Below are positions 25,989-35,373 of a stretch of 47,788 nt of DNA, piece after piece. The stretch is from Alphaproteobacteria bacterium (GTDB taxonomy: Bacteria > Pseudomonadota > Alphaproteobacteria > Rhodobacterales > Rhodobacteraceae), in the NCBI GenBank assembly GCA_030425395.1, contig JAUIAS010000025.1:1-47788 (forward strand), given 5' to 3'. Both the position numbers and the translations under genes were made by a program. Every line of letters begins with the position of its first letter. The stretch's first letter is position 1. Under the pieces are notes generated by a model. That model was not told the DNA's origin. It saw nothing but the letters and a program-made list of their open reading frames with translations, and did not search any database.

Positions 25989-26329
25989 CCCAGGCCGTGT
26001 CTCTTCCCGTTGACAAGGTGCTTAGCCGACACCTCGACAGCCTGTCCAATCAACTGATTGAGGCAGCTGAAGAAGGTGACATCGCGCGTCTGACACGGGT
26101 GGACCACGCCCTGCGCAATGCCGTGATCGCGTGGGTCGGTTCAGATTGTTTTGCCGGTGTCGGATCCGAACAAAGGGTCGGGCAACTGCGCGCTGCGTTG
26201 AAATCCGTGGAAACGGCCTGTGCGAGGGTTCGACTTGCGCCCAATCGCGGCGATGTTCACAATCCCAACACGCGCGGCAATCTGGTGTATCTGAAGTTCA
26301 ACCGGACCAATCACAATGAACGGGACTGA
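25985..26329 (+). CDS. FliT-position flagellar protein, unrecognised
   Basis: 114 residues, soluble, helical in the first two thirds (LDSLSNQLIEAAEEGDIARL), with a polar Asn/Arg-rich tail. Its ATG overlaps the fliS stop (ATGA), and FliT chaperones are commonly encoded right after fliS. Sequence similarity to FliT is not evident to me, so a FliT-like role is inferred from size, helicity and position. Confidence 0.6.
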   Translation: MTQAVSLPVDKVLSRHLDSLSNQLIEAAEEGDIARLTRVDHALRNAVIAWVGSDCFAGVGSEQRVGQLRAALKSVETACARVRLAPNRGDVHNPNTRGNLVYLKFNRTNHNERD

Positions 26330-26537
26330 GCGCTGCCGTCGTTGCATGTTCATGCGCGTCTACCTGATGGTGGCCGGCGCGCTGGTCACGTCGATGTTTC
26401 TGCAACCCGAATGGGCAGCACGGGTTGCACGGATGGTTCCGCCGCCAGAAGAAATCGCGTGGATTATCGCCGTGGCAATCCCCGCGTTGTTTTTTATCAA
26501 ACTGCTGATGCAATCTTCCGGGCGTAACGACGCTTAG
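26316..26537 (+). CDS. small membrane protein with N-terminal CxxC
   Basis: 73 residues: a polar start with CRRC (7-10), then two hydrophobic helices (about 15-30 and 47-65). It overlaps the preceding gene by 14 bases, so it is probably the third gene of the fliS operon. Its stop codon (26535-26537) interleaves with the stop of a convergent minus-strand gene. Family not recognised. Confidence 0.55.
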   Translation: MNGTERCRRCMFMRVYLMVAGALVTSMFLQPEWAARVARMVPPPEEIAWIIAVAIPALFFIKLLMQSSGRNDA

Positions 26538-26704
26538 GCCAGCCCCAGCCCTTTGAGCAGCGACGACATCGAAAAAACCCGACGGCGAACGGGCTGACCT
26601 TGGGCATCACACATCACGCATTCCACTGCCAACCCGACCGGGACAGCGCGGTTCTGATCAGTTTGTTTCGGGTTCGTAATTTCCGGGAAAAGGTCAAAAG
26701 GCAT
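26534..26704 (-). CDS. 56-residue CxxC microprotein downstream of the FliL-like gene
   Basis: A short gene with a good ribosome site (AGGAGA, nine bases before the ATG at 26704) and a stop at 26534-26536. The peptide starts MPFDLFPEIT, carries CVMC at about 29-32 and ends with a hydrophobic helix (SLLKGLGLA). It begins 36 bases after the FliL-like stop on the same strand, so it should be cotranscribed. No family recognised. A CxxC this short could bind metal or form a disulfide, but only the Cys pair itself is seen. Confidence 0.6.
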   Translation of the reverse strand: MPFDLFPEITNPKQTDQNRAVPVGLAVECVMCDAQGQPVRRRVFSMSSLLKGLGLA

Positions 26705-26740
26705 CTTTTGTCTCCTGCGTTTTATTTGCGGATAATGGCC

Positions 26741-27262
26741 TCAGTGGGCCATGTTAAATTCCATGAACAAGACTTCGAGAACCGGGTCATCAGAAGCCAA
26801 CCCCAATTCCCGAAGCCGCGCATTCATCGCATGCGCCAAAAGAGGCGGCAGCGACCGGCGAAACATCACTACGTCCCGCTCCGGACCCATCGTCGCCCAG
26901 ACATCCAGAACCACATTTGGCAAAGGTGCCAGAACCGCGTCCGCGTCCTGGCTGAGCGTCTTGCGCAGCTCCGCATCCAAAGTTGCAGGAACGGCGACAG
27001 CCAAATTGATGCCAAGCGCCTTGTTTACGTCCGGCAAGGTCACTTCCAGTGGGCGAATGATCGGAAGATACATCCGCCGCACCCGCACCGTTTCCAGTTC
27101 TTCGGTCTTGACCTGCGGCAGGACAGTGCGCGACGGCTCGGGCAGCCCAAGATTCATCACCGTTCCCAACAACAGCGCAAGCGGAAGGGCCACCGCTGGC
27201 ACGGCGAAGGCGATTTTCGGTAGAACGGTGCCTTGCGGCTTGGTGTCGGTTACATCACTCAT
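26741..27262 (-). CDS. FliL-like flagellar basal-body protein (second copy)
   Basis: 173 residues: a short N-tail, one membrane helix (about 17-38) and a periplasmic domain ending VLFMEFNMAH, which resembles the end of FliL proteins. The paired pattern LEVTLPDVNKALGINLAVAV matches the FliL strand that carries the domain. It has a sigma-54 promoter directly upstream. The predicted transcription start is one base before the ATG, so the mRNA may be leaderless. A longer frame starting at 27328 would include the promoter and is rejected. It could be a second stator-ring component or replace FliL in part. Confidence 0.65.
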   Translation of the reverse strand: MSDVTDTKPQGTVLPKIAFAVPAVALPLALLLGTVMNLGLPEPSRTVLPQVKTEELETVRVRRMYLPIIRPLEVTLPDVNKALGINLAVAVPATLDAELRKTLSQDADAVLAPLPNVVLDVWATMGPERDVVMFRRSLPPLLAHAMNARLRELGLASDDPVLEVLFMEFNMAH

Positions 27263-27274
27263 GCCAATCAAGCT

Positions 27275-27289
27275 GCAAGTATTTTGCCA
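27275..27289 (-). promoter_or_regulatory. sigma-54 (-24/-12) promoter of the FliL-like gene
   Basis: Minus-strand TGGCAAAATACTTGC, then A, keeps GG-N10-GC and a perfect TTGCA -12 box. Transcription should start near 27263, immediately before the ATG at 27262. A dyad GTCGAT-CT-ATCGAC (27307-27320) lies about 18 bases upstream of the -24 box and could be a regulator site. Confidence 0.75.
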
Positions 27290-27420
27290 AGCTTGCGCCC
27301 ACCGTCGTCGATCTATCGACAAAGGCACAATTAATGTTAGCCAGATCCGGAAAATTCCGTGTAATTTTCGGATTGCCCGCTATCTACATTGATTAAGCGT
27401 CGGGCCTTGGGAACGCAAAC

Positions 27421-28626
27421 ATGCTCTCTTTCATACGTCAGATCATTCTGATCGCTGTCGTTCTCGCCGGAACTCTTGTGCTTTGGCTGATGTATGTGCC
27501 GTCGGCAGTATCCGTTCTTGAACGCAATGGAATCATGGAGCGGCTGGAAACCCACGGGGTGCTCGCCGTGATGGAACGATTTGGTATCGTCCCTGCCGAA
27601 GCCGTTGAAGAGGCAGCCAATCGCAGGCGAGGTGGCGGCGAAACCAGGGTCATCGCACTGCCCGTCACGTTCAACCCCGTCGCCGATGAAGTGACAGCCA
27701 TCGGCAATGGTCAGGCGTTGCGGTCTGTAACCACGACCGCCGAAACCGCCGGGCGTATCGAAGACATTGCCATCTCGGCGGGTGACTACGTGACCAAAGG
27801 CACCGTCATCGCACAACTGGACAACGAAGCCCAAGCCATCGCCCTTGATCGCGCCCGGATCAAGAAGGAAGACGCCGCGCGTGAGCTTTCGCGCCTGCAA
27901 CGTCTGGTCGGCACCGGCGCGATAACATCTGTGCGCCTGCAAGAGGCTGAATTCGCGCTCCGCACCGCCGAGCTCGAGATCGCTCAAGCCGAATATGATC
28001 TGAGGCGGCGTATCGTGCGCGCGCCGATTGACGGGTGGATCGGTCTGATCGACGTCGAAGCCGGACAACGAGTGGGCACACTGGATACCATCGCGTCAAT
28101 CACTGACCGATCTTCCATCCTCATTGATTTCCGTGTGCCTGAACGCGTGATTGCGGGACTTGAAGTCGGTCAGAAGATCGAGGTCAACCCGCTGGCGTTG
28201 CGCAATGTCACTCTGACCGGGGCAGTGCGCGCCATAGATACCGTCGTTGACACCAACAGCCGCACGCTGCGCGTTCAGGGCATTCTCGATAACACTCAGG
28301 ACACTCTTCGTGGCGGTATGGCATTCTTTGTTCGCATGACCTTTGCGGGCGAAACCTTGCCCACGATTGATCCGCTGTCGGTGCAATGGGCGCGCGACGG
28401 GTCGTTTGTCTGGGCCGTCCGCGATGGCAAGGCGGTGCGTGTGCCAATCCTGATCCGGCAGCGCACCGCCAATTCCGTTCTGGTCGAAGCCGACCTCGCC
28501 CAAGGGGATCTGGTCGTTACCGAAGGATTGCAGAACTTGCGGCCCGGCGCGCCAGTAGCGGTGGTCGATCCCGACGCAGCCCGCAACGCTGGCACGGACC
28601 ACAGTGCCAAAGCGCCCAAATCCTGA
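27421..28626 (+). CDS. RND efflux periplasmic adaptor (HlyD/MFP family)
   Basis: 401 residues: an N-terminal membrane anchor (about 7-28), a lipoyl/barrel-sandwich half (AGRIEDIAISAGDYVTKGTV), an alpha-helical hairpin (about 140-185), the second lipoyl half (RAPIDGWIGLIDVEAGQRV) and beta-barrel domains. It bridges the inner-membrane pump to an outer-membrane channel. It is followed directly by the pump gene; no TolC-type gene is in the window. It is divergent from the FliL-like gene with 158 bases between. Substrate unknown. Confidence 0.92.
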   Translation: MLSFIRQIILIAVVLAGTLVLWLMYVPSAVSVLERNGIMERLETHGVLAVMERFGIVPAEAVEEAANRRRGGGETRVIALPVTFNPVADEVTAIGNGQALRSVTTTAETAGRIEDIAISAGDYVTKGTVIAQLDNEAQAIALDRARIKKEDAARELSRLQRLVGTGAITSVRLQEAEFALRTAELEIAQAEYDLRRRIVRAPIDGWIGLIDVEAGQRVGTLDTIASITDRSSILIDFRVPERVIAGLEVGQKIEVNPLALRNVTLTGAVRAIDTVVDTNSRTLRVQGILDNTQDTLRGGMAFFVRMTFAGETLPTIDPLSVQWARDGSFVWAVRDGKAVRVPILIRQRTANSVLVEADLAQGDLVVTEGLQNLRPGAPVAVVDPDAARNAGTDHSAKAPKS

Positions 28627-28633
28627 GCTGGCC

Positions 28634-31600
28634 ATGACAAACGTCCCCTCCCCCCCCTCTGGCGGCATCGCGGTTTTTGTCAGCCGTCCCATTCTCGCAT
28701 TTGTAATCTCGGCGCTGATTGCCATCGCCGGACTGGCCAGCCTTCTTGGGGCAGAGGTGCGCGAACTGCCCAACGTGGACCGCCCCGTTGTTACCGTGAC
28801 AACGACCTTTCGCGGGGCATCTCCCGAAGCGGTCGATCAGGAAATAACCGGGCGCATTGAAAACGCGGTGAGCCGCGTTGGCGGCATCAAATCCATGTCA
28901 GCGAGTTCGCGATTTGGCCGCAGCCGCCTGACCATCGAGTTTCGCGAAGACGTCGATATAGACGTGGCCGCCACCGACATCAGGGACGCTGTTGCCCGTA
29001 TCCGTGGCGAATTCCCCGAAGATGCCGACGATCCGCAGATCGTCAAAGCCGATGCCGACAGCCAACCCGTCATGCGCATCGCGGTCACCTCCGCCTCGCG
29101 CGCGCCACAGGAACTGACCCGTCTTGTAAACGACAGGGTCGAAGCCCGGCTGCTGGCGGTGCCCGGTGTGGCCGACCTGCAAATTTATGGTGACCGGGAA
29201 GCGATATTCCGCGTGGATATCGACCAAAAGGAACTGGCCAGTCGCGGCTTGTCGTTGGCCGATCTGGGGCGGGTTCTGCAAGACGCCGCCTTTGACACAC
29301 CCGCAGGCGACCTGAGCGGAGATCGCCAAACACTCAACGTGCGCACCACCGCCGCGCTTAGAACACCCGAAGCGTTTATGGATTTGCGCCTGCTCGACGA
29401 TGTTGTGCTGGGCGATGTTGCCCGCGTGACCATGGGGCCAACTCTGAACGGAACCTATCTGCGCGCCAATGGCCAAACCGGCCTTGGCATGGGGATCATT
29501 CGGCAATCGACCTCGAACACGCTGGAAATTTCCCGCGGGGTGCATGACACCGTGGCAGACCTGCAGGCAACCCTACCCGAAGACGTGAGTATCTTTGTGA
29601 CGTCCGATGATGCCCGGTTCATCAACGGGGCGATCCGCGAAGTGGTCAATACACTGCTGATCGCCATGGCTGTGGTGATCGCGGTCATCTTTCTGTTCCT
29701 GCGCGACGCCCGCGCCACGATGGTGCCTGCGCTGACGATGCCGGTTGCCCTGATCGGGACGCTGGCGGCGGTTTGGCTGGTCGGATTTTCCATCAATATC
29801 CTGACGCTCCTGGCACTGGTGCTTGCTACCGGCATGGTGGTCGATGACGCCATCGTCGTGCTGGAAAACATCGTGCGACGCCGCGCTGCGGGCACCGGCC
29901 CCCGCGCCGCCGCCGTTGTCGGCACGCGCGAGGTGTTCTTTGCCGTCGTCACCACCACGGCAACGCTCGCCGCCGTGTTCGTGCCGTTGTCCTTCCTACC
30001 CGGGCAGGCTGGGGGATTGTTCCGTGAATTCGGGTTTACCCTTGCAATGTCTGTGACCCTGTCTTCGGTGGTGGCGCTGACCTTGTGCCCGGTTCTGGCC
30101 AGCCGTCTCTTGACCCGCGACCCCGATCCCGATCCGCGCGGGCCTGTTGTCTGGCTGGGAAATCGCCTCGCCGGGCTTTACTCGGTGACATTACGCGGCG
30201 CGCTTGCGGTGCCGTTCGTCATGGTTCTTGCAGCGGTTCTCTTTGCGCTTACCTCGTGGTTTATCGGGACTACGATCAAACAGGAACTCACCCCGCGAGA
30301 AGACCGCGCCGTCGCCCTGATGAGCGTGGGAACACCCCAAGGCGTTTCGGTTGATTACACCCTGTCCAAGCTGCAAGAGTTGGAGGATGCGCTCGCCCCT
30401 CTCAGAGAGGGAGGAGAAGTCACCAACATCTTTTCCATTGCGGGCTACAGGGGCGGGAATTTCGGATTTATGGTGATGACGCTGGCGGATTGGGATGCCC
30501 GTGCCCGCAGCCAGCAAGACATCGTATCGGACATATACCGCAGGATCGGGCCGGTTATCGGCGTGCGGGCTTTTGTCATTCAGCCCAATTCCCTGCGTAT
30601 CCGTGGAGCCGGGCGCGGGCTGTCCTTTGCGATCACCGGTGACAACTATGACCAGCTTGCCGATGTATCGGAGGCGCTTGTCGCAAAAATGCAGGAAAAC
30701 CGCGACTTTGGACGCGTTCGGCTGGAATATGAAACGACTCAGCCGCAATTGTTCGTTCAGATAGACCGCATCCGCGCGTCTGACCTCGGGGTTGATATTT
30801 CCGGCCTCGGCACTGCGCTTCGCGCCCTGTTGGATGGACGATCGGTGGGCGAAGTCTTTATCAACGATGACAGTTTCGATATCCAGCTTATGTCCACAAC
30901 CGATCCGATCGACGATCCGACCGATCTGCAAAACATCTTTGTACGTGGCGGCGACGGTCAGATGATCCCGATGGCCTCATTCATAACCCTTGAGGAACGC
31001 GCCATCGCGCCCGAGCTTAATCGCGAAAATCAAAGCCGATCTGTCGAAATTTCCGCCTCTCTTGGGCCTGATATGGCGCTCGGCGAGGCGCTGAGCGAGG
31101 TTGAACGCCTCGCCGAAGGTGTCATCGCCGAAAACAACGCCATCGTTCCGCTGGCCGAAGCGGCAACGCTGAACGAAACCAACTCTGGCATGTTCCTGAC
31201 ATTTGGCTTTGCAATCGTTGTTGTTCTTCTGGTTCTGGCGGCGCAGTTCGAAAGCTTCATTTCCGCCCTTGTCGTGATGGCCACTGTGCCCCTCGGACTT
31301 GCCTGTGCGATGATCGCGCTTTCGCTGACCGGGCTGAGCCTGAACGTCTATTCGCAAATCGGACTGGTCATGCTGATCGGGATCATGGCCAAGAACGGTA
31401 TCCTGATTGTCGAATTTGCCAATCAGCTGCGCGACCGCGGTGCCTCGGTCTATGACGCGATCTACGATGCCTCGACGATCCGGCTGCGCCCCGTGATGAT
31501 GACAATGATTTCAACGGTTCTGGGTGCGGTGCCGTTAACCCTGTCATCCGGTGCCGGAGCCGAAGCCCGCGAGGCGCTTGGATGGGTCATCGTGGGCGGT

Positions 31601-31732
31601 CTGGGGCTGGCGACGCTGTCGACGCTCTATATCACGCCTGTTGCCTATCTTCTGCTGGCGCGGTTTTCAAAGCCGCGCAGCGTGGAACAGCACCGCCTTG
31701 CCCGCGAAATGGCAGCGGCGGAAAGCACCTGA
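28634..31732 (+). CDS. RND efflux pump, inner-membrane permease
   Basis: 1032 residues, the usual length of AcrB/MexB-class pumps, with 12 predicted helices and two large periplasmic loops. The proton-relay aspartates D404/D405 occur in GMVVDDAIV, and the matching Lys of TM10 in MAKNGILIVEF. It exports drugs or metabolites using the proton gradient together with the adaptor just upstream (seven-base gap). ATG 28634 is chosen because the longer frame overlaps the adaptor. Substrate cannot be deduced from the sequence. Confidence 0.95.
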   Translation: MTNVPSPPSGGIAVFVSRPILAFVISALIAIAGLASLLGAEVRELPNVDRPVVTVTTTFRGASPEAVDQEITGRIENAVSRVGGIKSMSASSRFGRSRLTIEFREDVDIDVAATDIRDAVARIRGEFPEDADDPQIVKADADSQPVMRIAVTSASRAPQELTRLVNDRVEARLLAVPGVADLQIYGDREAIFRVDIDQKELASRGLSLADLGRVLQDAAFDTPAGDLSGDRQTLNVRTTAALRTPEAFMDLRLLDDVVLGDVARVTMGPTLNGTYLRANGQTGLGMGIIRQSTSNTLEISRGVHDTVADLQATLPEDVSIFVTSDDARFINGAIREVVNTLLIAMAVVIAVIFLFLRDARATMVPALTMPVALIGTLAAVWLVGFSINILTLLALVLATGMVVDDAIVVLENIVRRRAAGTGPRAAAVVGTREVFFAVVTTTATLAAVFVPLSFLPGQAGGLFREFGFTLAMSVTLSSVVALTLCPVLASRLLTRDPDPDPRGPVVWLGNRLAGLYSVTLRGALAVPFVMVLAAVLFALTSWFIGTTIKQELTPREDRAVALMSVGTPQGVSVDYTLSKLQELEDALAPLREGGEVTNIFSIAGYRGGNFGFMVMTLADWDARARSQQDIVSDIYRRIGPVIGVRAFVIQPNSLRIRGAGRGLSFAITGDNYDQLADVSEALVAKMQENRDFGRVRLEYETTQPQLFVQIDRIRASDLGVDISGLGTALRALLDGRSVGEVFINDDSFDIQLMSTTDPIDDPTDLQNIFVRGGDGQMIPMASFITLEERAIAPELNRENQSRSVEISASLGPDMALGEALSEVERLAEGVIAENNAIVPLAEAATLNETNSGMFLTFGFAIVVVLLVLAAQFESFISALVVMATVPLGLACAMIALSLTGLSLNVYSQIGLVMLIGIMAKNGILIVEFANQLRDRGASVYDAIYDASTIRLRPVMMTMISTVLGAVPLTLSSGAGAEAREALGWVIVGGLGLATLSTLYITPVAYLLLARFSKPRSVEQHRLAREMAAAEST

Positions 31733-31766
31733 CACAAGTCTGAACCGTGGCGTAGTGCCGCCTGCC

Positions 31767-33164
31767 TCAGACATCAGCCATGGCGACGGCAGGCTTGCCG
31801 CAAACCGCTTCGATATCACATCCAGCCGCGATCAGGATATCTTCGCGGAATTTCGGCGCGGTCAGTTGAACCCCAACCGGGCAGCTTCCGGTTTCCCCGG
31901 TTGCCACGGCAAGGGACGGCACCCCGACAACCGGTAGCCCGCGTTGGGTCAACTGTGCCTCGAAAACACGGGCAAAATCATCGGTGGAGCGCACGTCAAG
32001 CTGCTGCACAAATGGCAGTTCGCCAGACACCGGGCATATGAACAAGGGGTATTCCTGAAGGAACAAATCCCACTGCCGCATCAATCCCACCCGTGCCTGA
32101 AGCGCGCCCATAAGATCGGTAAAGCCGACCTCACCAGCATCCCGTGACATCTGGTCGAATACAAAGTTTGCATCTGGATCGGCTTCTTTTGCGATCATCG
32201 CCCGAGCCCCCAGTTGGGTATCGGCCATCCACAGGCAAGCATTGATAGCCGCCGCCTCGCGCATCGGGGGGCAGGTCACTTCGTCAACGGTCCAACCTGC
32301 CGAGCGGAGCACCTCGGCAGTTTTTTGCAGCGCCGCGCGAACCTCGTCAGCAACGGGCATCCCATCCGGCGCGATGGTGAGGGCCGCACGTTTCGCAAAT
32401 GCCCGTGGCCCCACTGCGATTGGCACGTTCCATGGATCAAGCGGATTCGCCGCCGCCATCGCCGAAAGACCCAATTCGATATCGGCTATGCTCCTTGCGA
32501 TGGGGCCGGACACGGCCATTACCTGCGCTCCGATATAGCGGTCCGCACCGCTTGCGTTATAGGCGGGCACCCGACCCAAGGTGGGCCGCAGCCCGTGCAA
32601 CCCGCAGGCATAGGCGGGATAACGGATCGATCCCGCGATATCCGTGCCGTGCCCCAATGCACAAATCCCTGCCGCAACCGCCGCAGACGCGCCGCCGGAC
32701 GATCCACCGGGTGTCAGGCCCGTGTCGCGGGGGTTCAGGGTCTGGCCGTGCAGGCCGTTGTTGGTGAACCAGCGCATTGAAAACGCTGGTGTATTGGTGC
32801 GCCCGACAATCACACCGCCCGCCTTGCGGATGTTGGAAACCACGGGGCTGTCATGATCGGCAATCAAGTGTTTCTGAATCGCAAGACCGTTGGTTGTGGC
32901 GTGGTCCTTTTGGTCAACGTTGACCTTGATCGTCACCGGAACCCCACACAAAACACCGGGATCGTCACCCCGCGCAATGGCAGCATCCACCTGCCCAGCA
33001 GCCTCCAGAGCGTCTGCCCGGCAATCCTGCACCACTGCGTTGATCTGCGGGTTCACCGCATCGAGCCTGTCCAGATGGGCCTTGGCCACTTCGGTGGCCG
33101 ACATTTCACCGGACCGCACCGCCTCGGCGATTTCGGTCGCTGTCATCTGCCATATCTGGGTCAT
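31767..33164 (-). CDS. amidase-signature family hydrolase
   Basis: 465 residues with the Ser-cisSer-Lys triad of the amidase-signature fold: K80 (PVTIKV), S155 in GGSSGG and S179 in GTDIAGSIR, with the normal spacings of 75 and 24 residues. It hydrolyses a C-N amide bond. No partner subunits (GatB/C) are adjacent, so it is a stand-alone amidase and not GatA. The start at 33164 follows GGGAGAGG. It is convergent with the RND pump and divergent from the transporter. Substrate unknown. Confidence 0.92.
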   Translation of the reverse strand: MTQIWQMTATEIAEAVRSGEMSATEVAKAHLDRLDAVNPQINAVVQDCRADALEAAGQVDAAIARGDDPGVLCGVPVTIKVNVDQKDHATTNGLAIQKHLIADHDSPVVSNIRKAGGVIVGRTNTPAFSMRWFTNNGLHGQTLNPRDTGLTPGGSSGGASAAVAAGICALGHGTDIAGSIRYPAYACGLHGLRPTLGRVPAYNASGADRYIGAQVMAVSGPIARSIADIELGLSAMAAANPLDPWNVPIAVGPRAFAKRAALTIAPDGMPVADEVRAALQKTAEVLRSAGWTVDEVTCPPMREAAAINACLWMADTQLGARAMIAKEADPDANFVFDQMSRDAGEVGFTDLMGALQARVGLMRQWDLFLQEYPLFICPVSGELPFVQQLDVRSTDDFARVFEAQLTQRGLPVVGVPSLAVATGETGSCPVGVQLTAPKFREDILIAAGCDIEAVCGKPAVAMADV

Positions 33165-33323
33165 TGAGCCTCTCCCTGTGATCGCTCGGCATTCGTGGGC
33201 AACCTTTCCACCCGCTTGACCAAAAGTCGACACCGTTCCGCATGCACCCTGCCCGCCGTTGTCGTTTGCGCCTGTCGCCTCGTTCGCTATGGTCAGGCAC
33301 CGACAGCAGAAAAGTGGACCGCA

Positions 33324-35105
33324 ATGCCAATGCCAGACGATCAGTTTCTTATCATCGCGTTATTTGCGGTGATCTTCGTTCTGCTGGTCTGGGGAAGGTT
33401 GTGGTATGACCTCGTGGCTTTCTCAGCCCTGACACTGGGCGCGATGCTGGGCCTTGTGCCTTATGGCGAGGTATTTTCCGGCTTTGGGCATTCCGCCGTC
33501 GCGATCATCGCATTGGTGCTGATTGTCAGCCGTGGCCTGTCGTCGTCTGGTGCGGTGGAGCTGATCGCGGCCCGCGTGATTGACCCAGACCGTCCCCTGC
33601 CCTGGCATATCGCGATTATCGGTGCCGCGGGGGCGGTTTTGTCTGCGGTCATTAACAATGTGGCGGCTCTCGCTCTCTTGATGCCTTTGGATGTGGAGGC
33701 CGCACAAAAGGCCAAGCGCGCCGCCAGCCTGAGCCTCATGCCTCTGTCGTTCGCCACTATTCTGGGCGGCATGGTCACCCTGATCGGCACACCACCCAAC
33801 ATCGTCATTTCACAATATCGGCAGGACGTCATTGGCCAGCCATTTTCGATGTTCGACTTTGCCCCGGTCGGCCTGACCGTCGCCCTGGCCGGGATAGTGT
33901 TCGTTGCGGTGATCGGCTGGCGATTTCTACCTGACCGCAGCGCTATCAACGAACAGGGAAACGAATTTCGGCAGGGGCGCTATGTCGCCGAGCTCAAGGT
34001 CGGTGAAACCTCCGAAGACGAAGACATCACGGTTCAGTCGCTCTATCCGGCCGCTGATGATGCCGACGTGCATATCGTCGGCCTGATACGCCACGGCAAA
34101 AGGCGTCCGGGACTGGGACGAAACGAAACCCTTACACCGGGTGATTTTTTGGTTGTCGAAGGCGAACCCAAAGCCATCGAGGCGTTCATGGGCAAGGCGT
34201 CCTTGGCATTTGCGGGGTCCGAAAAACACGAAGGCGGCGTTTTGGCACCGGGCCTGACCCTCAAAGAAGCCATCGTCCCGGAAGATTCGAGGATCACCGG
34301 CAACACCGCCCGCGGTCTAAACCTGCTGCACAAGCATTCCGTGACCTTGCTGGGCGTATCCCGAGAGGGTCGCCGATTTCAGGATAGGGTGCGGTTGCTG
34401 AATATTCGGCCCGGCGATGTCCTCCTGCTGCTTGGCACACCCCGAAACGTTGAGGCCGCGACTGAATGGCTGGGCGTTCTGCCTATTGAAGGCCGCCACA
34501 CCGAAGTGATCCAACGTGCCAAGGCAGGGCTGTCCATAGGGGTTTTCCTGCTGGCTGTGGGTCTTGCCGTTGCGGGGCTGTTTCCGCTGGCCGTGTCGCT
34601 GGCCGGGGCGGTCATCGCCTTTTTGCTGCTGGGCCTTGTCAGTGGTCGCGAAGTTTACCATTCGGTTGAGTGGAAGGTCATTGTCCTGTTGGCCAGCCTG
34701 ATCCCCCTTGCCGAAGCATTCGAGCGCACTGGCGGGGCGGACCTTCTGGCCAGTCAGATCCTTGTGCTGACAGAAGGAAGCGCCCCATGGGTCAGCCTTG
34801 TGCTGGTCATGGTGGTGACGATGACGATGTCGGATTTTCTGAACAATGTGGCGACCACGTTGATTGCGGCTCCGGTCGCGCTGGCTGTAGCCGGATCTCT
34901 GGGCGCAAACCCCGACACATTCCTGATGGCAGTGGCCGTCGCGGCATCTTGCGCGTTTCTCACGCCGATCGGACACAAGAACAACACGATCATCCTCGGC
35001 CCCGGTGGTTACCGGTTCGCAGATTACTGGCGTATGGGCCTACCGTTGGAATTGCTGGTCATCGCGGTTTCGATTCCGGCGCTCTTGGTGTTCTGGCCGA
35101 TCTGA
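33324..35105 (+). CDS. SLC13/DASS-type anion transporter with two RCK_C domains
   Basis: 593 residues. Membrane helices in two halves (about 5-200 and 400-590) carry the family signature NNVAALALLMP, the LIGTPPNIVIS motif and its repeat around FLTPIGHKNN. Between them lie two TrkA-C (RCK_C) regulatory domains (about 215-390; DDADVHIVGLIR, LTPGDFLVVEGEP and LNIRPGDVLLLLGTP). Members move sulfate, dicarboxylates or related anions with sodium or protons. ATG 33324 is one of two close choices (also 33330). The 159-base gap to the divergent amidase would hold both promoters. Confidence 0.9.
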   Translation: MPMPDDQFLIIALFAVIFVLLVWGRLWYDLVAFSALTLGAMLGLVPYGEVFSGFGHSAVAIIALVLIVSRGLSSSGAVELIAARVIDPDRPLPWHIAIIGAAGAVLSAVINNVAALALLMPLDVEAAQKAKRAASLSLMPLSFATILGGMVTLIGTPPNIVISQYRQDVIGQPFSMFDFAPVGLTVALAGIVFVAVIGWRFLPDRSAINEQGNEFRQGRYVAELKVGETSEDEDITVQSLYPAADDADVHIVGLIRHGKRRPGLGRNETLTPGDFLVVEGEPKAIEAFMGKASLAFAGSEKHEGGVLAPGLTLKEAIVPEDSRITGNTARGLNLLHKHSVTLLGVSREGRRFQDRVRLLNIRPGDVLLLLGTPRNVEAATEWLGVLPIEGRHTEVIQRAKAGLSIGVFLLAVGLAVAGLFPLAVSLAGAVIAFLLLGLVSGREVYHSVEWKVIVLLASLIPLAEAFERTGGADLLASQILVLTEGSAPWVSLVLVMVVTMTMSDFLNNVATTLIAAPVALAVAGSLGANPDTFLMAVAVAASCAFLTPIGHKNNTIILGPGGYRFADYWRMGLPLELLVIAVSIPALLVFWPI

Positions 35106-35130
35106 CCCGCGATGCCGGACTGTGGGACGG

Positions 35131-35373
35131 TTACTTACCTTTTCCCGCACCACCGGAAAACGCGTTCATCATCCCGGCGAACATGTCCATGTTCGATGAG
35201 GCCCCTTGTGTCCAGCTTTCCAGAACAGCCTCTGGGGAAAACTTGTCCACTTCGGATTTCATCTTTTCCTCGATGGATTTCAACCACTCTTCCTGCAACG
35301 CCTTTACATCGGGCAAGCCCATCATCTCGCGGGCTTCGGCGGGGGTGCAGTCTACGGAAATGTTGATCTTCAC
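35131..35373 (-). CDS. DUF6489-like small protein
   Basis: 80 residues, soluble, starting MKINISVDCTPAEAREMMG and followed by an amphipathic charged helix (LQEEWLKSIEEKMKSEVDKF) and a Met/Gly-rich tail. I recognise this as the short conserved alphaproteobacterial family known as DUF6489, function unknown. It converges on the transporter gene with 25 bases between stops. The 213-base-plus interval to the next gene (35374-35610) shows no clear motif. Confidence 0.75.
   Translation of the reverse strand: MKINISVDCTPAEAREMMGLPDVKALQEEWLKSIEEKMKSEVDKFSPEAVLESWTQGASSNMDMFAGMMNAFSGGAGKGK

Noticed and set aside
31767-33164. GatA subunit of the tRNA amidotransferase
   Set aside because: The amidase signature fits, but there is no gatB or gatC nearby and the surrounding sequence is unlike GatA.
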